This document shows positions 23,280 through 35,438 of a stretch of 64,000 nucleotides of DNA, piece by piece (within the stretch, counting starts at the first letter, position 1; each line of letters opens with the position of its first letter). The position numbers were made by a program, and so were the translations under genes. The DNA lies in contig JAKUCV010006774.1 in assembly GCA_028386065.3 (NCBI GenBank), forward strand, positions 1 through 64,000, written 5' to 3'. Below the pieces are notes generated by a model, which had not been told where the DNA came from, did no database searches, and was given only the letters and a program-made list of their open reading frames with translations. Origin of the DNA: Turnera subulata. Its lineage: Eukaryota; Streptophyta; Magnoliopsida; Malpighiales; Passifloraceae.

Positions 23280-24814
23280 TGTTAGTAACCGGGCATGCAA
23301 ACTTGACAATCAAAATGCAGCGGAAATACCCGGTACTCATGGAGGATCCAAGTGAAGCTAACTAAACCGAATAACAATTTTTCGTACCTTGCTTGGTTGA
23401 GGTCTTTCACCCAACTGTAGTGTAGAATCAGCAAGAACCCGACAAGAAATCCGGCTCCTCTATGGTATCCACATGAACCGTTGATGACTGCTAGCAACCG
23501 TCTCACGATCACTAACCCGAGCACTCCCGAACCGTAGTGCTAGCTGTAGAATTTTCGAGAGCTAGAAACTAGTGTTTATATGTGCTTCTTTCTTTCTCAA
23601 AGAATGAAGTGTGTAATCTAAATTGTGTGTGAATGTTGTGTGTGTTGATAATCTGATCATCAAGCCCTATTTATACACACAATTAATGCATAGATTAATG
23701 AGACAATGGCCAACATCATTATGCATTAACCATCATGATTATACTTTAAGTCTAATCATGTCTCCACTATGTCTTAATGCTCCACTAAGCATTAATGGGA
23801 TTACACATCATATGGCATTAATTTTGGTTCAATAATTCTGATAATTAGTGAACCAAATCAGCCCAAAACGACCCGGTCCAACCATGGTCCAACTAAGGTT
23901 CAACCATGGTCCACCCACTTGGTCGAACCACAGTCCAACCATGGTTCAACCACCTGCTCGAATCAACAGTTCTAAGTGTGTGACCCTGTAGGCACTTGTA
24001 ACGTTTGGAAATAATTGTAAAATCTCATTTTACAATTATAAACAATGAGCGGTGTCTAGCAACACATCATTGCTACCCAAACAACAAGATCAGTAATGAT
24101 TCAATATGCCTCGGAAGCATGTCATCGTCCTTTCATCACATTATCAAGATTAAACACGAGACATGGAATAAGTCAATCTCGTATATGTTTAATCTAAGTT
24201 TCTTGATCCCCGAGTTAACTGTGTAAAATGGATACTAATGATATCACCATATCACATAATCCGAGCATGGCCATGCATTTACAGTTCAACTCTATCAAGA
24301 GGCCCAACTGATAATATACCCATTATATGGATTGGACGAATTCCATCTTGATCATACAAAACCCACTACACACTTATCATATACCCAATGATTACACTAA
24401 GGTCTACTCAGTTACGAATAGCCAAGAGTAATATCGAAGTATATGACTAACATGTTGGGAACCTTGATGATCTCAGGTCAAAGGACAATACATATAAGAA
24501 CCACTAATGACAATCATATAACGTTCCATGTAGTGTTCTTATGTTGGGTCAGTCCAGACCACAAGTTCTCTAACTTGTACCCTGTGTAGAATTCATATCT
24601 CATATAATTCTCAACATACGCTAGTCTTAATTTATTATTACAACCCATCCATAATAATAATCGACTAGAGACATTTAAGAATATAAAATATTCTAGGGTT
24701 ATAAATATGTGCAAGCGTTTATCTCTTAAACATATTTATTGGAATAACCTTAATGTATTTACATGACTATGTACAATCATCCAATGATTGGCTTTTGGGC
24801 ATATTACACTAACA
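23280..24814 (-). repeat. Copia-2 3' LTR
   Basis: 1535 bp, starts tgttagtaaccgggcatg, ends attacactaaca. Lies downstream of pol on the coding strand. Lacks the 23-bp internal duplication seen in the other LTR near 30740-30780. Confidence 0.95.
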
Positions 24815-24828
24815 ATCTCCCACTTGCA
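24815..24828 (-). promoter_or_regulatory. Copia-2 polypurine tract
   Basis: Minus-strand gcaagtgggagatt directly abuts the 3' LTR (TGTTAG on the coding strand), the classical Ty1-copia plus-strand primer layout. Confidence 0.85.
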
Positions 24829-27663
24829 CTAAAGCCAATCATCTATGTATCTAATACCAATGGATGTAGTATGACCATCATGCTTCTGCTGTGAGAGTGG
24901 CTTAGTCAATGGATCTGCTACATTGTTCTCAGAAGGAACTTTGCATAGCCTGACATCGCCTCTATCAATGATCTCTCTAATAAGATGATAGCGTCGGAGT
25001 ATATGTTTGGATCTCTGGTGGTATCTAGGTTCTTGAGCCTGTGCGATTGTCCCATTGTTGTCACAATAGAGCTCAATCGGCCTGTCAATACCAGGAACCA
25101 CCCCAAGTTCAGTTACGAACTTCTTAATCCAAACAGCCTCTTTCGCCGCATCTGAGGCGGCTATGTACTCAGCCTCAGTTGTAGAGTCGGCAACTGTCTC
25201 TTGCTTTGAAATCTTCCAGCATACAACACCACCTCCAAGACAAAACACATAACCTGACTGCGATCTAAAGTCATCCCTATCAGTTTGGAAGCTAGCATCT
25301 GTGTAACCCTTTACAACAAGCTCATCAACGCTTCCATAAACAATGAATTCATCCTTAGTCCTTCTCAAATACTTAAGGATGTTCTTAACCACTGTCCAGT
25401 GACTTTTACCGGGATCAGATTGGTATCTGCTTGTGACACTTAATGCATATGCGACATCCGGTCGAGTACATAGCATGGCATACATGATAGATCCTGATGC
25501 ATAAGGAATCTTACTCATCCGCTCTCTCTCCTTAGATGTTCTAGGACATTGATTCTTTGAGAGAGATACGCCATGTGACATGGGCAAGAAACCTCTCTTG
25601 GAATCTTGCATGCTAAACATCTTTAGCACCTTGTCAATATATGTACTTTGACTTAGCCCAAGAAGCCTTTTGGATCTATCTCTATAGATCTTTATACCTA
25701 GCACGTAGGCAGCTTCTCCCAAGTCCTTCATTGAGAAATTCTTTCCTAACCAAGTCTTTACAGACTGTAGTGTCGGTATATCATTCCCAATGAGTAGAAT
25801 GTCGTCAACATACAATAACAAGAAAACGATTGTGCTCCCACTAACCTTCTTGTAAACACATGGCTCATCTTCATTTTTAATGAAACCAAACTGTTTGATT
25901 ACTTCATCAAAACGAAGATTCCAACTTCTTGAATCTTGCTTTAATTCATAAATGGTTCTTTGCAACTTGCATACCTTGTTAGCATTTTCTGGAGTGAAAA
26001 AACGTTCAGGTTGTGTCATGTACACATCCTCTAAAAAATTTCCATTAAGGAAAGCGGTTTTGACATCCATTTGCCATACCTCATAATCATGGTATGCTGC
26101 TATAGCCAATAGAATCCGGATGGATTTAACCATGGAAACTGGCGAGAAAGTTTCATCATAGTCAATACCATGAACTTGCTTGAAACCTTTCGCAACCAGT
26201 CGCCCTTTAAAGGTAATCACATTACCATCCATGTCGGTCTTTTTATTAAAGACCCATTTGCACCCTATGGGTTTTACCCCTTCAGGTGGATCAACCAAGG
26301 TCCATACCTTGTTTTTATACATGGATTCCATCTCCGAATTCATGGCTTCTAGCCACTTCTTAGAGTCTAGACCCGTAATAGCCTGCTGATAGGAAGTGGG
26401 CTCATCCTCTTCTATGAGCATCACGTCTTCAGTATGAGTCATAAGAAATCCATATTTCTCAGGCTCATGCCTAATCCTATCAGACCTACGTAGTCCATGT
26501 GTTACAGGCATAGGGTTTTCACCCACAACATCTTATGGTTCCTGTCCTTGTTCCATCTCAGCCTCTATACCTCGAACTTCTTCGAGTTCTATTTTTCTCC
26601 CACTGATCTTTCTTGAAATGAATTCTCGTTCTAGAAAAATAGCAGTACGAGCAACAAACACATTGTGCTCTACGGGATTATAGAAATAATATCCTTTAGT
26701 TTCCTTAGGATATCCAACAAAGAGGCACTTGACGGATTTAGGGCCGAGTTTATCTGATGCTTCTCGTCTCACGAAAGCCTCACAACCCCAGATCCTCATA
26801 AAAGACAAATTGGGACGCTTCCCTGTCCATATCTCATATGGTGTCTTTTCAACCGATTTAGATGGAACCTGGTTAAGTGTGAAGGCAGCACTTAATAATG
26901 CATGTCTCCAAAATGAAGAAGGAAGGTCAGCTTGACTCATCATAGAACGAACCATGTCTAACAAAGTTCTATTCCTCCTTTCAGATACACCATTCCATTG
27001 AGGCGTACCTGGTGGAGTAAGTTGTGATACAATACCACATTGCTTTAGATGATCAAGAAAATCTTGGTCTAAGTATTCACCTCCTCGATCAGATCGAAGC
27101 ATTTTAATACTCTTGTCGAGTTGATTCTGTACTTCACTCTTGAATTCTTTGAACTTTTCAAAGGATTCTGACTTGTGCTTCATTAGATACACATAGCCAT
27201 ATCTACTGTGATCATCAGTAAACGTAATGAAGTATTGAAATCCACCTCTAGCCTGTGTTGACATAGGTCTGCATACATCAGAATGTATAAGACCTAACAA
27301 GTCCGAAGCTCTTTCACCTTTACCAGCAAAAAGAGCCTTCGTAATTTTGCCTAATAAACATGACTCACATGTCTCATATGATTCAAAATCAAATGAGTCT
27401 AAAAGTCCATCTTTATGGAGTTTAGAAATACGAGTCTCGTTTATGTGGCCCAATCGACAATGCCAGAGATAGGTTTCATTAGAATCGTTTAATCTAACCT
27501 TCTTCGTATTAATGTTATAGATTGGTGTTTCTAGGTTTAGAACGTACAAACCACTGCTCAAATATGCACCACCATAATAAATATCATTGAAATAAATAGA
27601 ACAACAATTGTTCTTTATTACGAATGAAAAACCTTTCTTGTCCAGACAAGAAACAGAAATCAA
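24829..27663 (-). pseudogene. Copia-2 pol: integrase, RT and RNase H with one stop
   Basis: The upstream part (26533-27663) has the GAG-pre-integrase domain (HCRLGHI) and the integrase core: TFTDDHSRYG as first Asp, RSDRGGEY as second Asp, GVSERRNRTL as Glu. The integrase C-terminal FVGYPKETKGYYFY follows. A TAA at 26533-26535, in place of a likely Gln codon, ends this frame. The same frame resumes and runs to 24829 with RT (WVFNKKTD, QMDVKTAFLNG, active-site LLYVDDILLIG) and RNase H (GYTDASFQTD, STTEAEYIAA, DNNGTI). It ends near the polypurine tract. Only a single nonsense change separates the two halves, so the element was active recently. Confidence 0.93.
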
Positions 27664-28238
27664 ATTCCTGTTTATGGGAGGAACATAATAACAATCGTCA
27701 AGTTATAAAACGAAACCACTCGGTAAGGGTAGATGGTAAGTCCCTACGGCTAATGCAGCAACTCTTGCTCCATTTCCAACGCGCAGGTCTATCTCTCCCT
27801 TTGCTAATCTTCTACTCTTTCTCAGTTCCTGCACATTTACACAAATGTGAGAACCACATCCGGTATCTAATACCCATGATGCAGAGATAGAGATATTAGC
27901 CTCTATAACAAAAATACCTNNNNNNNNNNNNNNNNNNNNNNNNNNNNNNNNNNNNNNNNNNNNNNNNNNNNNNNNNNNNNNNNTAGATGGTAAGTCCCTA
28001 CGGCTAATGCAGCAACTCTTGCTCCATTTCCAACGCGCAGGTCTATCTCTCCCTTTGCTAATCTTCTACTCTTTCTCAGTTCCTGCACATTTACACAAAT
28101 GTGAGAACCACATCCGGTATCTAATACCCATGATGCAGAGATAGAGATATTAGCCTCTATAACAAAAATACCTGAAGCGGAAGTCTTACTTCCTTTCTGT
28201 TTCTTCACCTCTTCAAGGTAAATAGGGTAGTTACGCTT
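27664..28238 (-). pseudogene. Copia-2 protease region, interrupted by assembly gap
   Basis: The aspartic protease motif WVLDTGCGSHIC is encoded on the minus strand near 28100 and again, in the duplicated flank, near 27845. The region includes the N gap and an artefactual-looking duplicated flank, so the true frame between protease and integrase cannot be read. Confidence 0.75.
27730..28173. other. Assembly gap with identical 190-bp flanks
   Basis: Positions 27920-27983 are N. The 190 bases before the gap (27730-27919) are identical to the 190 bases after it (27984-28173). The simplest reading is two contigs that overlap but were scaffolded with a placeholder gap. Confidence 0.9.
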
Positions 28239-29030
28239 CTAATGGCCAGGTTTGTTGCAATGGAAATATTGTCCTTCCTTTGCAATACCACCTTTGGGTT
28301 TCAGCACATGAGAACAAGAAGAAGCACATGCACTAAACTTTTTGGCACATTTCTTCTTCTTGTAAAACTTGGCTTTACCCTTTCCTTTGCCATTTTCAAC
28401 CATCAATATACTGTTGGATTTATTTGCCTTCATCTGTTGCTCAACTGTTCTTAACATGTTAAGTAACTCAGATAAGGATTTGTCAAGATGATTCATATTG
28501 AAATTCATGACAAATTGGCTGTAACTATCCGGCAACGATTGCAGAACTAGATCAATAGCCAACTCCTTTTGCAAAAGAAAACCTAGACCCTCAAGGCTCT
28601 CAATGTATCCAATCATTTTGAGCACATGAGGTCTCACCGGTGATGACTCAGCCATCTTGCATTGGAACAATGCCTTAGAGGTCTCATACCTCTCATGTCT
28701 TGCTTGCTCTTCAAAAAGCATTTTCAGATGTTCGATCATATTGAACGCATCCAAGTTCTCATGTTGCTTCTAAAGCTCAGAGTCCATGATAAAAAGCATA
28801 AGACATGCAACATCCATTGCATCATCAACATGCTTCTTGTAAGCATCTCTTTCCGCCCTAGGAGCAGTAGGCGTCGGTTCATTAGGAACAGGCCCTTCAA
28901 GGACATACAACTTCTTTTCTTGTTTGAGGACTATCCTCAAATTGCGATGCCACTTAAGGAAGTTATTCCCATTAAATTTTTCCTTCTCAAGGACAGATCG
29001 CAGTGATTGTGTACTAGTGTTTTGTGCCAT
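28239..29030 (-). pseudogene. Copia-2 gag with two premature stops
   Basis: Starts at 29030 (MAQNTSTQSLRSVLEKEKF) with the copia Gag fold segment (KWHRNLRIVLKQEKK). A TAG at 28772-28770 replaces a Gln codon after MDSEL. The frame then continues (UBN2/retrotrans_gag part, LQSLPDSYSQFVMNF) to a zinc-knuckle. There the first Cys reads Tyr (YFHCNKPGH) and the next Trp codon is TAG (28239-28241). Both stops fit C-to-T or G-to-A transitions. Confidence 0.92.
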
Positions 29031-30225
29031 GATAACTCTACAACATTGATCAACTCACACAAATAAGAGTCATGTATACATAAATCATTTAACAAGGAAT
29101 TCTATTAAATGATGCTCCTACTACATAAATCAAGATAATTATAAGTAAGCCAAGATCCATATTACACTACAAGATAAGTCAGCTTTGGCTGTTCACTTAT
29201 ATCATAGTTATTTAGGTAGACAACTCTTGTCAATTACATCTTATGTAACTCTTGGATAGTTGAGTGAACAACACTTGTTCTTGTCTATCTCATAGACTTA
29301 GCTCAACTCCTTACCTCTAAGTCCTCAATCCTATTGAGATGACCTAGTTAAGTTCAACCCATAACAAGCAGTTCGGATATTACAATTATCCCGTCGCACC
29401 TTGCTAAGATAAATATTGGCACCTCGCTTTGGCAAAACCTACCAAGTATTGATCTAAGCAATGATGAGTGTTTATCATGGAAGGCAACACAAGAGGAACT
29501 TAATATTTACATCAACATATTATTCTTATACATCATTTGCATGTTCTTGATAAATCATATATTGATGTTTTGTAAATTTGGAAACCAAAAATACATAAGA
29601 ACATCGATGTTTAACATTGAACATCGATGTTGTGAGAATCTGATTCTCCCATCTACTTGGCAGTGTTCAAGAACATCGAAGTTTAACTTATGATCAAAGA
29701 TTGACTAGCTCCTCGATCTAGAAAATTTCTTGTGGTGAATAGTGCCTGTACAAGAAGTGAATTGAACTGATTCGATAATTCCCAGGAAAGATGGCGTTGC
29801 GATCTCCTAAGACAGAATTATCATTCCAAGATAAATCCCCAGGAAAGACTGAAGGAACAAAGGTTCGTTTAAAACCCAGCCTCCTAGACAGGACTCACTT
29901 GCACAGTGTATTAATTCACAACCTTGCACCTGACAAAGGACGACAATCATACTAGAACGACAATCGATCTATACGAAAACCGACAATCGATTTTCCTTGT
30001 CGAACACATTCGACTTACTGCAAAAAACACCTTGATTAATATCACATACCAATCAAGTACTTGTTGTCAAACACTTTTGACAAAAACAAACCTCAACATA
30101 TATCACACATACAAAAACGAATTCAACATATCATGAACATGCTACATCACATACAGCATATCATATATATCAATATGAGCATATCATACATATGCACAAC
30201 AAATTCGGTTTAGCGTTTCACAAGA
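29031..30225 (-). other. Copia-2 5' leader, no gene seen
   Basis: Untranslated region between the PBS and the gag start. Short direct repeats around 'gaacatcgatgtt' (29600-29635) and 'gacaatcgat' (29955-29990) are present. No ORF with a domain. Confidence 0.6.
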
Positions 30226-30238
30226 GGCTCCGCTACCA
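30226..30238 (-). promoter_or_regulatory. Copia-2 primer-binding site
   Basis: Minus-strand TGGTAGCGGAGCC lies one base inside the 5' LTR. It matches the initiator tRNA-Met type PBS except for the three central bases, and is identical over 13 nt to the caulimovirid PBS at 37852-37865. Confidence 0.75.
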
Positions 30239-30239
30239 C

Positions 30240-31800
30240 TGTTAGTAACCGGGCATGCAAACTTGACAATCAAAACGCAGCAGAAAGACCCGGTACTCAT
30301 GGAGGATCCAAGTGAAGCTAACTAAACCGAATAACAATTTTTCGTACCTTGCTTGGTTGAGGTCTTTCACCCAACTGTAGTGTAGAATCAGCAAGAACCC
30401 GACAAGAAATCTGGCTCCTCTACGGTATCCACACGAACCGTTGATGACTGCTAGCAACCGTCTCACGATCACTAACCCGAGCACTCCCGAACCGCAGTGC
30501 TAGCTGCAGAATTTTCGAGAGCTAGAAACTAGTGTTTATATGTGCTTCTTTCTTTCTCAAAGAATGAAGTGTGTAATCTAAATTGTGTGTGAATGTTGTG
30601 TGTGTTGATAATCTGATTATCAAGCCCTATTTATACACACAATTAATGCATAGATTAATGAGACAATGGCCAACATCATCATGCATTAACCATCATGATT
30701 ATACTTTAAGTCTAATCATGTCTCCACTATGTCTTAATGCTCCACTAAGCATTAATGGATGCTCCACTAAGCATTAATGGGATTACACATCATATGGCAA
30801 TAATTTTGGTTCAATAATTCTGATAATTAGTGAACCAAATCAGCCCAAAACGACCCGGTCCAACCATAGTCCAACCAAGGTTCAACCATGGTCCACCCAC
30901 CTGGTCGAACCACGGTCCAACCATGGTTCAACCACCAGCTCGAATCAACAGTTCTAAGTGTGTGACCCTGTAGGCACTTGTAACGTTTGGCAATAATTGT
31001 AAAATCTCATTTTACAATTATAAACAATGAGCGGTGTCTAGCAACACATCATTGCTACCCAAACGACAAGATCAGTACTGATTCAATATGCCTCGGAAGC
31101 ATGTCATCGTCCTTTCGTCACATTATCAAGATTAAACACGAGACATGGAATAAGTCAATCTCGTATATGTTTAATCTAAGTTTCTTGATCCCCGAGTTAA
31201 CTGTGTAAAACGGATACTAATGATGTCACCATATCACATAATCCGAGCATGGCCATGCATTTACAGTTCAACTCTATCAAGAGGCCCAACTGATAATATA
31301 CCCATTATATGGATTGGACGAATTCCATCTTGATCATACAAAACCCACTACACACTTATCATATACCCAATGATTACACTAAGGTCTACTCAGTTACGAA
31401 TAGCCAAGAGTAATATCGAAGTATATGACTAACATGTTGGGAACCTTGATGATCTCAGGTCAAAGGACAATACATATAAGAACCACTAATGATAATCATA
31501 TAACGTTCCATGTAGTGTTCTTATGTTGGGTCAGTCCAGACCACAAGTTCTCTAACTTGTACCCGTATGTAGAATTCATATCTCATATAATTCTCAACAT
31601 ACGCTAGTCTTAATTTATTATTACAACCCATCGATAATAATAATAATCGACTAGGGACATTTAAGAATATAAAATATTCTGGGGTTATAAATATGTGCAA
31701 GCGTTTATCTCATAAACATATTTATTGGAATAACCTTAATGTATTTACATGACTATGTACAATCATCCAATGATTGGCTTTTGGGCATATTACACTAACA
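30240..31800 (-). repeat. Copia-2 5' LTR
   Basis: 1561 bp, same ends as the 3' LTR. It has a local tandem duplication 'atgctccactaagcattaa' around 30735-30780 that explains most of the length difference. This LTR would carry the element promoter, reading leftward. Confidence 0.95.
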
Positions 31801-31805
31801 GCTAG

Positions 31806-32154
31806 AAGCTTTCTCTGTAGTCTCAATGTATTCACTATCCCCGGAAACACCAACATAACCTCAACCTCTTTGGTTTCCACCCCTGCTAGAACTGTTGCAG
31901 GCCACACAGTTGATATTTCTCCCATAGTTCCCATTGAAGTTCAATATTGGGCACAATGGCTTTGTCATCATCCTTCTGTCTCACCCACTCCATCTACTGT
32001 TTCGAGGTCCAGACAAACTGATGAGGATCCAATCGCAAACTTTGACTCGGCATTTTACAATTCATCCCGAGACCCTGACTCAGATAGTGACCATGATTGC
32101 GACATGACGGACATGTATCATGATTGCAATTCGGAGGAGCTAATCAGGAAATAA
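31806..32154 (+). pseudogene. Caulimovirid ORF2 C-terminus, plus strand
   Basis: Continues the piece at 23118-23279 after the copia-2 insertion. The open frame contains VEVQYWAQWLCHHPS, an acidic stretch rich in Asp/Ser, and ends CNSEELIRK-stop. It is homologous to the minus-strand ORF2 end at 42940-43290. No function is known to me for this small downstream ORF. Confidence 0.8.
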
Positions 32155-32179
32155 AGTATTAAAGTGTGCTGTAATAAGT

Positions 32180-32347
32180 GGGAGGATGAGTCATCACCCA
32201 CTTCTGTTTGTCTTTTGTCTTTTATGTTATATTATTAAAGTATGTTGTAAATGGAATGATGAGTCATCATCATCCATCATCCTTTTTCGTCTTTTTCTAA
32301 ATGCTCCTGTCTATATAAGGGAGCCTTGTAAACATTGGAGGGCATCA
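32180..32347 (+). promoter_or_regulatory. Caulimovirid pregenomic promoter, plus-strand copy
   Basis: TATATAAG at 32312-32319, preceded by two GATGAGTCATCA-type bZIP/GCN4-like sites (near 32184-32196 and at 32257-32269). The expected transcription start is near 32343. The viral copy stops at about 32347, where it meets inverted RNase H sequence, so the leader and poly(A) signal are missing here. Confidence 0.7.
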
Positions 32348-33852
32348 GAAGAACATTGTGTTGGACTTTTATATGTTCCACATGGAAGTCATATTTTGCG
32401 AACCAGTCCTTCCAGCGCAATAATTGTTTCTCTGGAAGGGACTTGTTCTTGAAATCTAAAATCTTTGGAAAGGAGGAGTTATCCATCCGTACCTTGAAGT
32501 GATGTCCAATCAAATGGAATTCAAATTTCATGATCCCATTTTTTACTGCTAAAATCTCCTTGTAAATGGTGTGGTAATGCTTTTCAGAGTCTTTGAATTG
32601 TCCACTAGCATGTCCACAAAGATGTTTCACGTTATTAATTTCTTCTAGGAGAACAGCACCCTAATAATGGTCACTAGCATCGGTCTGGAGGATGCGTAGG
32701 CCCACAGAAGGAATCTTCAAGGGTGGAGGATTCTGGGCTATTCGTTTCAACTATTGGACAGCTGTTGTCTGTTCTTGACTCCATGGTGGAGGTGTGTTTT
32801 TCAGCATTTTTGATAAGGCTGAAGTGTGGGTGGCGACTTTTGGGATAAAGTTACAAAGATAATTGACAAAGCCAAGAAACTGCTGGACTTCTTTAGGGGG
32901 CAGGTGTTCATCTGGAAAGGTGAGCAATTCCTGTGCAATATGCAGTCTTGGACTGTAGTGACCTGATGAGATTTTCATGCCAAGAAAATCTACTTGAGGT
33001 TGTCCAATAAAGCTTTTTTTTTCGACAGCATGATGCCATATTTTTGGACAATAGCTTGAAAGTCTTCTAATAATGCTCGGTGGAATTCCTCATTTTTTGA
33101 AAAGAGAAAGATATCATCAATATACACCAAAGTACTGTGGAGTATTGGCGCAAATATTCTTGTCATTGCTTTCTGAGAAAGAGATGGGGCTACTTTCAAA
33201 TCGATGACATGACCGTCCATTGATACTGAGCATCTGGAATACAAAAGGCTATTTTTGGACGATCTTCTGGATGGATACCAAGCTGCCAAAAACCTGCTTT
33301 GAGATCAAACTTGGAGAAGATGAAGGCTTCTTTAAGATGGACAAACAAATTTTCAATTTTCGGAATGGGAAACTTATCATCTCGTAGGAAATGATTGAGT
33401 GGCTTATAGTCAATAACAAGCCTCTTCTTCCCACGTAAATTTTCTGTGCGCTTTTCCACATAGAAAGCTTGGCATGCCCACTCAGATTTTGTAGGTTCAA
33501 TCAGCTTTAATGAGAGCAGTTGATTGCATTCTTCCCTTGCAAGTGCCAAATCAGAAGGAGTCATACCAGGATGACTGGCTTTTGTTGGATTAACGTCTTC
33601 ATTCTTCTTGAAGGGTAAGGAGATGAAAAAATCCTTGTTTTTCCATAAAGGAAAAGGATGATTGAAATCTGCATGAGAGTCTGCACAAGTCTTGAGAAGT
33701 AAATCACGAACCGTTTCAAAAGATGCTGGTACTTGGGCCAACGAATAGATCTTGATGATGTCTGTGTAAGGCTTAAAAAATTTTTTATACTTGAGTCCAT
33801 TTGGCAAAATCTGAAGAGACTTGGCCTTTTGATAGAAATCAAAACCAACCAC
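32348..33852 (-). pseudogene. Caulimovirid RT and RNase H, unit A, broken
   Basis: Replication enzymes that copy pregenomic RNA to DNA. The RT core is split over frames (33196-33852 then 32990-33289); the active site reads YIDDIFLFS. RNase H follows in 32277-32630 with HYHTIYKEILAVKNG. Compared with unit B there are frameshifts around 33000, 33200 and 32750, and a stop replaces a codon near 32661. RNase H is cut at 32348, where the sequence turns into inverted promoter DNA. Confidence 0.88.
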
Positions 33853-34340
33853 TATATCACGATCTGGAAGATGTGATCCAAGAATTTTTACCCAGACAAC
33901 ACAGCCAGAAAAGAACTGGATTCCTATGTTTCGCTTTGTGATCAGATGGGTTGTAAAGACCTTTACATTTGCAGCCCGAAATTATTGCTCATGCTTAACC
34001 CAATAATGAGCTGGTAGAATTTCTGGATCCATGATACTCTTTTGGGCTCCTGTATCCATAAAACCAATAGTTGAGATGGGCTTCTCATACTTATCTAGTA
34101 GGATGGACAAACTGACATGTGGACTGGTCAGAGTGGCTAAGAGGGTTGGGCCATAAAAGTTGGAATATCTACCTCAAATGACGAGGAATCAGAGCCTGAA
34201 ACTTCATCATCTGTGACAGCAAGTGCAAAGATGGTTTCATGATTCATTTCTTCTTGCTCAGAGTAAAGAGATTCAATATCCCCGTCAGAATCATTGAGAT
34301 CAATCTGCAGAATCATTTTTGCCGATTTAGCTGGCTTGAC
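33853..34340 (-). pseudogene. Caulimovirid aspartic protease, unit A, broken
   Basis: The polyprotein-processing protease region. The catalytic triplet context MDTGAQKS is visible on the minus strand near 34040-34070. Frame breaks near 33985 and 34140 compared with unit B, which is open across the same region. Confidence 0.75.
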
Positions 34341-35438
34341 AGGACAGTTTTTTGCAAATTGTCCTTTCTTTCCACAGATATAACAACGATCAGTATTTTT
34401 CCCTTTTCGAGACCTCTTCTTGAAAAACCTTTGACGGCCTTTGGTTTATCGAAAAGGTTTCCATTTTCTGAACTTTTCTTTGAACTGCCTTTTGGGAAAT
34501 CGATGTGATTGTTTCTTACAGGAGCATTGTGTATCTTTGCATTTAATCTTCAGGCTGGGATTTTTGCAAGGTATCTTCATGGTCAGGAATTTAGAAAAGT
34601 ATTCTTGATTTTCACAGAGTGTTTCAACGAACTCGAGTACCAACTGATGAAGTACTCCAATCGTTGTTTGGGCAACATCAATTCTTTGTGTGGTGATTGC
34701 TCTACGAACTAGAGGTTGGAGCTCATCTGGCAATGAAGTAAGATACGTCTGATTCAATATATTCACGGACATGTCTTCTGTTACCAATCTCCAATAGTAC
34801 TTCAGCATTCTTTGGTAATGGAAATCAAGATCCTTCTTCTTCATAGAACAACACTTCATCTGGTAGAATTCAGATTCTTGGCAATTCTTCAATTTTGTTG
34901 TATCTCCAAGGAATGAGTAGTAGAAGTATGAAATGACTTCGTCAGTATTCTTGGCAGTGTGAAAATTTGCCTTCGACAAATCTTGCATTTTATTGAACCA
35001 TTCCCATAATGTGCCAATGAATCTAGAAGTGAATTCCTTCAGGATAAGATAAAGAGACTGTCCTGTGACTGTTCGCTAGCTTTCAATCCATGCCCGAAAT
35101 TCAGTAAATCGGGATTGCCATTTTGATGGTGGAATGTCGTCAATAGTAAACCAGGGTCCCGCCGCTGGCTTAGGAGGTAGATCAAATGGATCAGCCATTG
35201 GAGTATCTATAGGAGTCTGAGTGTGGCCTTGAGAAGACTGAGCCGTATCTTGAGCTTGACCATATCTCGGAAGATCATCTGGGACTTCCTCAACATGAGG
35301 TTGAGTAGAGGATGTAGCTGCTGTGGCCATACAAAGTTGAGTAATATCAGTCTGTTCATCTTCAGAGGACCAAACTTCAGAAACTTCTTCTGAATCTTCA
35401 GAGGATTGAGATTCTTGTTCTGGTATAGGTTCTGGCAT
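34341..35438 (-). pseudogene. Caulimovirid coat-protein region with zinc knuckle, unit A
   Basis: Frames 35076-35438 and 34446-34988 carry the acidic leader and the capsid-like core (YYSFLGDTTKLKN, YQRMLKYYWRLV). A CCHC zinc knuckle near 34345-34400 follows; its His reads Gln here, so the metal site is damaged. A TAG at 35076-35078 is shared with unit B (39696-39698). A TAA at 34446-34448 is private to unit A. Confidence 0.75.

Larger units (their letters stand above)
23280..31800 (-). mobile_element. Copia-2: complete Ty1-copia retrotransposon
   Basis: Two long LTRs (23280-24814 and 30240-31800) both begin tgttagtaacc and end cactaaca, with target-site duplication gctag at 23275-23279 and 31801-31805. 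The internal region on the minus strand runs PBS, gag, protease, integrase, RT, RNase H, polypurine tract. The LTRs look about 98% identical by eye, so insertion is fairly recent. Three premature stops and a 64-N gap make this copy defective as assembled. It interrupts caulimovirid ORF2. Confidence 0.95.

Noticed and set aside
29600..29990. Short repeats in the copia-2 leader considered as a CRISPR-like array
   Set aside because: Repeats are few, imperfect and irregularly spaced, inside a plant retrotransposon leader.
31425..31607. ORFs of 60-80 aa within both copia-2 LTRs
   Set aside because: They recur because the LTRs are repeats; no domain and no expected LTR coding function.
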